From Acidobacteriota bacterium (GTDB taxonomy: Bacteria > Acidobacteriota > Terriglobia > Terriglobales > Acidobacteriaceae): 10,078 nucleotides of DNA. Made by a program: the position numbers and the translations under genes. The DNA is taken from the NCBI GenBank assembly GCA_021846065.1, contig JAJZCP010000033.1, positions 1 through 10,078 on the forward strand, written 5' to 3'. The notes under the pieces are model-generated. The model ran no database searches, had not been told where the DNA came from, and saw only the letters and a program-made list of their open reading frames with translations. Positions 6,169-10,078 of the stretch are shown here, one piece after another (positions within the stretch are counted from its first letter, which is position 1; every line of letters begins with the position of its first letter).

Positions 6169-6789
6169 ATGGCCGTCTTCATTCGATTCCGTGCTGGTTT
6201 ACGTTGGGCCCCGCTGATAGTGCTTCTTTCCTGTCCGTGCTGGCTGCGGGCACAGTTCACTCTGTCTCTTCAGCCAAATCCGGTAAACCTGCCCAACAGT
6301 TCAGGCCGCACGGTCGCAAACGCTACGGTGACGCCAGAAAACGGGTTTCTGGGCGGCGTGAACATGACCTGCGTTCCGAGCCATTCGCCAGCCGGAGCGA
6401 CGAGGGTTCCCGTCTGCGCGATCGGAAGCGGATTGCCCATGGCTCCGCCGACTCTGACGATCACTGGCAAATCTGCGCAAAGTGTTCAGGTGACCATCTT
6501 CGGTCCATTTGCCCCGATGCCGGCGACTCGTCTGGCAAGAAGCGGGGGGTTATGGCTGCCGATGGTGGGAGCGCTGCTCATGTTTTTATTCTCGCGCTTC
6601 AGGGAGACGCGGCGGGACTTCTTTGCGTTACTGGCAATCACCGTTCCGATCATCCTGACCGGTTGCAGCTCGATGAACAGCAACCGGTTGACGCCCGGCG
6701 TCTATACATATGAGATGACCGCGAGTAGCCAGCAATCCCCTGCCGTAATCTCGACTGCGGAATTGAACGTAAATTACGAGACCCCATAG
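6169..6789 (+). CDS. Secreted, membrane-anchored protein with one Ig-like repeat, function unknown
   Basis: 206 residues; ATG 6169 is preceded by a strong AAGGAGG at 6156-6162. Residues 1-29 form a signal peptide (basic start, WAPLIVLLSCPCW, likely cleavage after RAQ). Residues 30-110 (FTLSLQPNPVNLPNSSG, then TVTPENGFLGGVNMTC) resemble the Ig-like/NEW-type repeat of acidobacterial surface proteins. The end has their usual layout: hydrophobic segments at about 127-142 and 151-164 separated by a basic hinge (SRFRETRRD), then LTGCSSMNSN and a TPGVYTYEMTAS strand. It thus looks like a miniature of those large multi-repeat proteins, with a single repeat. LTGC at 163-166 resembles a lipobox but is internal. 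No enzyme motif is seen. It is divergent from the fumarase gene, with 158 bases between them, and is probably monocistronic. Confidence 0.75.
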   Translation: MAVFIRFRAGLRWAPLIVLLSCPCWLRAQFTLSLQPNPVNLPNSSGRTVANATVTPENGFLGGVNMTCVPSHSPAGATRVPVCAIGSGLPMAPPTLTITGKSAQSVQVTIFGPFAPMPATRLARSGGLWLPMVGALLMFLFSRFRETRRDFFALLAITVPIILTGCSSMNSNRLTPGVYTYEMTASSQQSPAVISTAELNVNYETP

Positions 6790-6811
6790 GACGAGCGGCG
6801 TCCGCAACGCG

Positions 6812-8101
6812 CTAGGCGAGGTCTTCGCCCTTCGCTTCACGGATGCTCAGCAGACCCACAAACGTGACGACTGCGGAGGCGGCGAGGTAATAGCCGACAT
6901 ATTGCAGGCCGTAAGTCTTTGCCAGCCAGGTGGCGATATACGGGGCTAGCGACGCGCCAAAGATCCCCGCGAGGCTGAAGGCGAGCGAGCTGCCGGTATA
7001 GCGCACCGGCGTGGGAAACAGCTCCGAGATGACGGTGCCCAGCGGCCCGTAGATGGCGCCGATCAGCAGAAACCCGACAGCCATCATGGCCGTGGCGCCC
7101 TGCACGCCGGCGGTAAACATGGGCGCCATGACAAAGCCAAACAGTGCGATCGCGACCGTAACGGCCAGCATCACGGGCTTGCGGCCGCGCTCCGCCAGCA
7201 ATGCAGAGATCGGGATGGTCAGCGCAAAGAGCAGGACATCCGCCAACTGCATCAGCAGAAACTGTCCACGGCTATAGCCCAGTACGCTGGTGCCCCAGGA
7301 GAGCGCGAAGACTGTCATCAGGTAGAAGAGTACGAAGGCGGCAAGCGATACCGCGATGCCAGCGACGAGGGCGCGCGGGTGGCGGCGGATGACCGCGAGC
7401 ATCGGTACTTTTTCCTGCTCACCGCGCGCCACGGCTCGCTCGAAAACGGGCGTCTCCGTCAGCGAGAAACGCACGTACAAGCCCAGAAAGACAAGCGCAG
7501 CCGATGCGAGAAACGGCAGCCGCCAGCCAAAGGCAAAGAACTGCTGATCCGAAAGATAGTGCGAGAGCAGCAGAAAGGTTCCGCCCGAAAGAATGAAGCC
7601 GACCGGCGCGCCCATCTGCGGAAACATGCCGTACCAGGCGCGCTTGTGCGGCGGCGCATTCTCAATGGCCAGCAGCACGGCGCCACCCCACTCCCCGCCC
7701 AGGCCCAGCCCCTGACCAAAGCGGCAGATGGCCAGCAGCAACGGAGCGGTAAATCCGATGGCGGCGTAGGACGGCAGGATGCCGATGATGAAGGTAGACA
7801 AGCCCATGGTCGAAAGCGCCAGGACCAGCGTCTTTTTGCGGCCCAGCCGGTCGCCAAAGTGGCCAAACAGCGCGGAACCGATGGGGCGCGCCAGAAACGC
7901 AATGCCAAACGTGGCCAGCGACTCCAGCGTGGCCGTGGCGGGGTTGGCCGAGGGAAAAAACAGATGCGGAAAGACGAGCACCGCCGCCGTGGCATAGATG
8001 TAGAAGTCAAAAAACTCGACCGCCGTGCCCACCATGCTGGCAAACAAAACGCGGCCTGGATGATTGACCGGCTGCAACGCCGGCGCTTGCGTAGTCTTCA
8101 T
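6812..8101 (-). CDS. MFS transporter, metabolite:H+ symporter (MHS) family
   Basis: 429 residues from ATG 8101, supported by GGGGAAG just upstream. The frame runs open to 8224, but that extension is Cys-rich, unlike the family, and would overlap aspA. Family marks are SMVGTAVEFFDFYIY at about 22-36, ARPIGSALFGHFGDRLGRK at 71-89 (MFS signature loop 2-3), RFGQGLGLGGEWGGA at 127-141 and a 12-helix hydrophobic pattern. The MHS branch (ProP, KgtP, ShiA, citrate carriers) imports organic acids, betaines or proline with protons across the inner membrane. The substrate cannot be read from sequence. Its divergent partner 103 bases away is an aspartase-type lyase, and a fumarase gene lies two genes away, so a dicarboxylate or acidic amino acid is a reasonable guess. 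Confidence 0.85.
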   Translation of the reverse strand: MKTTQAPALQPVNHPGRVLFASMVGTAVEFFDFYIYATAAVLVFPHLFFPSANPATATLESLATFGIAFLARPIGSALFGHFGDRLGRKKTLVLALSTMGLSTFIIGILPSYAAIGFTAPLLLAICRFGQGLGLGGEWGGAVLLAIENAPPHKRAWYGMFPQMGAPVGFILSGGTFLLLSHYLSDQQFFAFGWRLPFLASAALVFLGLYVRFSLTETPVFERAVARGEQEKVPMLAVIRRHPRALVAGIAVSLAAFVLFYLMTVFALSWGTSVLGYSRGQFLLMQLADVLLFALTIPISALLAERGRKPVMLAVTVAIALFGFVMAPMFTAGVQGATAMMAVGFLLIGAIYGPLGTVISELFPTPVRYTGSSLAFSLAGIFGASLAPYIATWLAKTYGLQYVGYYLAASAVVTFVGLLSIREAKGEDLA

Positions 8102-8204
8102 AGGCTTTGCTTCCCCAGCGAAACACGGCGTCTCGCCCCATGTCCAGCAGAAAACCGGGAAGGGCCGCAGGAATCTACACTGAACAGCAGAAGGGGGGCA
8201 GCCC

Positions 8205-9650
8205 ATGTCGCAGCAGACCCGCAAAGAGAAGGATTCCCTCGGAATGGTCGAAGTGCCTGCCGACGCCTACTATGGCGCGCAGACGGCGCGCGCGGTCGAA
8301 AACTATCCCATCTCCGGCATGCGCGCGCATGCGGAGCTGATCCGCGCACTGGGCATGGTGAAGGCTGCAGCCGCACTGGCCAATAAGGAGCTGGGGCTGC
8401 TGGAGCCGCATCGTGCCGACGCAATCCTGCAGGCGGCGCAGGAGGTGATCGATGGCCGCTGGAACCATGCCTTTGTCGTGGACGTGTTCCAGGCCGGTGC
8501 GGGCGTGAGCCTGCACATGAACACGAATGAGGCCATCGCCAACCGCGCGAATGAACTGCTGGGCGCGGAGCTGGGCAGCTATCAGCATATTCATCCCAAC
8601 GACCATGTGAACTATGGCCAGTCGACCAATGACGTCTTCCCGACCGCCATGCGGCTCTCCACGCTGCTAGCGCTGGAAGCGTTGTATCCCGTGCTGAATC
8701 GGCTGGCGCAGTCGTTTGAGGCCAAAGCCCGCGAGTTTGATGGCATCCTGAAGTCCGGCCGCACGCACATGCAGGATGCGGTGCCAATCCGGCTGGGCCA
8801 GGAGTTTGCGGCGTACGCGGTTGCCGTGCGCCAGGCAGAGGGATCCATCCGGCGAGCGAGCGACAGCCTGCGCGAGCTGGGCCTCGGCGGCTCCGCTGTG
8901 GGTACCGGCATCAACACACATCCTGACTATCGCGAGAAAGCCATAGCCCATCTCGCACGCATCTCCGGCCAGCAACTGACGCCCGCTGCAGATATGCGGT
9001 GGGCTATGCAGTCCAACGCCTGCATGGCGGAGGTGAGCGGCGCGCTGCGCTTGCTGGCGCTTGAGGTCATCCGCATCTCGAACGACCTGCGCCTGCTCTC
9101 CTCTGGCCCCAACACTGGCCTGGCGGAGATCCACCTGCCCAGCCTGCAACCGGGTTCGTCCATCATGCCGGGCAAGATCAACCCGGTGATGCCGGAGCTG
9201 GCGGCGATGGTCAGCTTTCAGGTGGTGGGCAACGATGCGGCCACGGCGATGGCCGTGCAGGCCGGGCAGCTGGAGCTGAATGTGATGATGCCCGCAATGG
9301 CGCACAATACGCTCCAGTCCATCGCTATCCTGACAAATATGCTGCGCCAGTTGGACCGCCGCTGCGTGGCCGGCATTACCGCGAATGCGAAACGCTGCGA
9401 GTTCTACGCACAAAGTACGGTATCGCTGGCCACGGCGCTGAATCCCTACATTGGCTACGCGAAGGCCGCGGAGATTGTGAAGGAATCGGTGGCGAGCGGG
9501 CGCTCCATCATCGAGATTGCGCGAGAGAAAAAGCTGCTGAGCGAGGCGGAAATCACGGAAATCCTCGACCCACACCGCATGACCGAGCCGCACGCGCCGC
9601 TGGCGGCAGCGGCCCATCGGGACGCGGGACGCAGTACGCGCGAAAAATAG
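8205..9650 (+). CDS. aspA: Aspartate ammonia-lyase-type enzyme (aspartase/fumarase superfamily)
   Basis: 481 residues, normal for AspA; ATG 8205 has AAGGGGGG just upstream. Aspartase splits L-aspartate into fumarate and ammonia as a cytosolic homotetramer. The aspartase flavour is shown by VPADAYYGAQT (18-27), PNDHVN (131-136), ITAN-CE (391-399) and ALNPYIG (411-417), rather than FumC equivalents. Active-site elements in Bacillus AspB numbering are S140-T141-N142, T187-H188, the mobile loop GSSIMPGKINP (317-327) with catalytic S319, K324 and N326. The block normally written GAGTSxNMNxNE is GAGVSLHMNTNE here, so Thr101 is Val and Asn104 is His. That could alter substrate choice. A related lyase specificity remains possible. 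It is divergent from the MFS gene, and the next gene on the same strand has its own promoter. Confidence 0.85.
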   Translation: MSQQTRKEKDSLGMVEVPADAYYGAQTARAVENYPISGMRAHAELIRALGMVKAAAALANKELGLLEPHRADAILQAAQEVIDGRWNHAFVVDVFQAGAGVSLHMNTNEAIANRANELLGAELGSYQHIHPNDHVNYGQSTNDVFPTAMRLSTLLALEALYPVLNRLAQSFEAKAREFDGILKSGRTHMQDAVPIRLGQEFAAYAVAVRQAEGSIRRASDSLRELGLGGSAVGTGINTHPDYREKAIAHLARISGQQLTPAADMRWAMQSNACMAEVSGALRLLALEVIRISNDLRLLSSGPNTGLAEIHLPSLQPGSSIMPGKINPVMPELAAMVSFQVVGNDAATAMAVQAGQLELNVMMPAMAHNTLQSIAILTNMLRQLDRRCVAGITANAKRCEFYAQSTVSLATALNPYIGYAKAAEIVKESVASGRSIIEIAREKKLLSEAEITEILDPHRMTEPHAPLAAAAHRDAGRSTREK

Positions 9651-9677
9651 CTGAAAATTGCGGCGATAGGCGGGGAG

Positions 9678-9697
9678 GAGTCTCCGGAAAGAGACTC
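9678..9697. promoter_or_regulatory. Perfect inverted repeat between aspA and the next promoter
   Basis: GAGTCTC-CGGAAA-GAGACTC, 7-bp arms and a 6-base loop, ending directly before the -35 hexamer at 9698. Only two T residues follow, so it is a poor terminator for aspA. Its arms resemble the AGAGT/ACTCT half-sites downstream, so an operator role fits better. Confidence 0.45.
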
Positions 9698-9726
9698 TTG
9701 ACAGAGAGTACTCTGCGGATTAGAGT
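9698..9726 (+). promoter_or_regulatory. Sigma70-type promoter embedded in AGAGT/ACTCT operator half-sites
   Basis: Consensus -35 TTGACA (9698-9703), a 17-base spacer and -10 TAGAGT (9721-9726). Half-sites repeat across it: ACTCT (9694-9698) and AGAGT (9705-9709); the perfect palindrome AGAGTACTCT (9705-9714); then ACTCT (9710-9714) and AGAGT (9722-9726) with a 7-base gap, the second arm being the -10 itself. Start of transcription is expected about 7 bases on, at or near the ATG at 9734. A bound dimer would block polymerase, so this looks like a repressed promoter. A PadR-like regulator is my guess; none is encoded in the window. Confidence 0.65.
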
Positions 9727-9733
9727 TCTCTGC

Positions 9734-9853
9734 ATGGAGCCGACACCCAAAACTGCACGCGTGCTTTTAAGCCCCCATAGCGCTCGCTGGATGCGGGCGC
9801 TGGCCTGGGCATTTTTCGCGGCGGGCGCCGCGCTTGCAGTGCGGCTGCTGTAA
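9734..9853 (+). CDS. 39-residue single-span membrane peptide, possibly leaderless
   Basis: ATG 9734 to TAA 9851-9853. The basic, polar N-terminus (to about residue 19) is followed by a hydrophobic stretch from W19 to L39 (ALAWAFFAAGAALAV core), predicting one membrane span with positive charges on the cytosolic side. The ATG lies 7 bases after the -10 hexamer, so it may sit at the 5' end of the mRNA; the bases before it hold no Shine-Dalgarno sequence. The next gene starts 24 bases later, with its own ribosome-binding site. No homologue is recognised. It could instead be an untranslated leader, but the open frame, hydrophobic design and promoter position favour a real small protein. Confidence 0.45.
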   Translation: MEPTPKTARVLLSPHSARWMRALAWAFFAAGAALAVRLL

Positions 9854-9877
9854 GCGCCGGCCCAAAAGGAGACAGCT

Positions 9878-10069
9878 ATGACCGAGTCACGCAATCCGTC
9901 CCAACAGGAACTGCTGGAGCGCATCGAGGTAATTGAGAGGATGATGCGGGATGGCCGCCGTTCCGTCGAGTACTGGGGCTGGACCCAGGTGCTGTGGGGT
10001 ACGGCGTATCTGGTGGCGATCGTCTGGACTGTCGTCTCCAGCAAGCCGGGGTTGGCGTGGCCAATGTAG
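9878..10069 (+). CDS. Small membrane protein, possibly truncated or frameshifted at its 3' end
   Basis: 63 residues; ATG 9878 follows AAAAGGAG at about 9863-9870. The N-terminus has a charged helix (LLERIEVIERMMRDGRR, about 11-27), then YWGWTQVLWGTAYLVAIVWTVV as a first membrane span (about 32-53), and the frame stops with TAG at 10067-10069 just after KPGLAWPM. The design of a cytosolic helix plus a WGW-LWG-AYL-AI span looks like the start of a longer multi-span protein, and the stop falls where the next span should begin. Either this is a genuine one-span protein, or a frameshift or nonsense change lies near 10060. The window ends 9 bases later, so this cannot be settled. It probably shares the 9698-9726 promoter with the small peptide upstream. 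Confidence 0.55.
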   Translation: MTESRNPSQQELLERIEVIERMMRDGRRSVEYWGWTQVLWGTAYLVAIVWTVVSSKPGLAWPM

Positions 10070-10078
10070 GGATTCAGC

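Noticed and set aside
6123..6713. 196-codon frame overlapping the secreted protein gene
   Set aside because: Alternate frame of the same region; the 6169 frame has a signal peptide, membrane segments and an ideally placed AAGGAGG.
6789..6803. Small inverted repeat GGACG-N5-CGTCC between convergent genes
   Set aside because: Only 5-bp arms and no T run, so it is too weak to call a terminator for either gene.
8102..8224. 41-codon N-terminal extension of the MFS transporter
   Set aside because: It would overlap the aspA start and adds a Cys-rich stretch unlike MHS transporters; ATG 8101 has its own GGGGAAG.
7379..8386. 335-codon open frame on the plus strand
   Set aside because: Antisense to the MFS transporter and running into aspA in another frame; low-complexity Arg/Gln/Gly-rich product with no domain.
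8667..9617. 316-codon open frame on the minus strand
   Set aside because: Antisense shadow of the aspartase gene; the product is His/Arg/Gln-rich with no conserved motif.

Overview
The window is GC-rich, densely coding DNA with genes on both strands. It most likely comes from a soil-type Acidobacteriota (Terriglobia/Acidobacteriaceae-like) genome. This is an inference from gene content: a YpdA-like reductase of bacillithiol-using lineages, a lone GvpL/GvpF protein, a secreted protein with the Ig-like repeat and 'LTGC' C-terminal layout common in acidobacterial surface proteins, and a small membrane protein behind an AGAGT/ACTCT operator of the kind expected for a PadR-like repressor. No rRNA, tRNA, CRISPR array, insertion sequence or phage gene was seen. 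No intergenic stretch exceeds 300 bases.

Layout, left to right. (1) 1-813, plus strand: the 3' end of a shikimate dehydrogenase gene (aroE), then a closely spaced gene for a tail-anchored coiled-coil protein of unknown role. (2) 1067-1810, plus: a solitary GvpL/GvpF family protein, closed by a strong terminator at 1831-1869 that can serve both strands. (3) 1982-3773, minus: pgsA (phosphatidylglycerophosphate synthase), preceded by a YpdA-like flavin reductase gene. (4) 3853-4466, plus: a HigBA toxin-antitoxin locus. The toxin carries a single in-frame TGA at the codon where the family has Trp, while the antitoxin is intact and a likely HigA operator is present. (5) 4496-6010, minus: class I Fe-S fumarase. 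(6) 6169-6789, plus: a short secreted/anchored surface protein. (7) 6812-8101, minus: an MHS-family MFS symporter, divergent from (8) 8205-9650, plus: an aspartase-type lyase. (9) 9678-10069: an operator-rich promoter that drives a possibly leaderless 39-residue membrane peptide and then a 63-residue membrane protein, which may be truncated or frameshifted at the window edge.

Functionally, regions 5, 7 and 8 suggest a fumarate/aspartate theme: a proton symporter that could import an acid, an aspartase-like enzyme producing fumarate and ammonia, and a fumarase feeding malate into the TCA cycle. The most noteworthy observations are the nonsense-mutated HigB beside an intact HigA; a HigA-like operator lying across the higBA -10 and a possible divergent ypdA promoter; loss of the YpdA Cys14-equivalent; an aspartase with Val in place of a near-invariant active-site Thr; and the dense AGAGT/ACTCT operator with a promoter whose predicted start coincides with an ATG.
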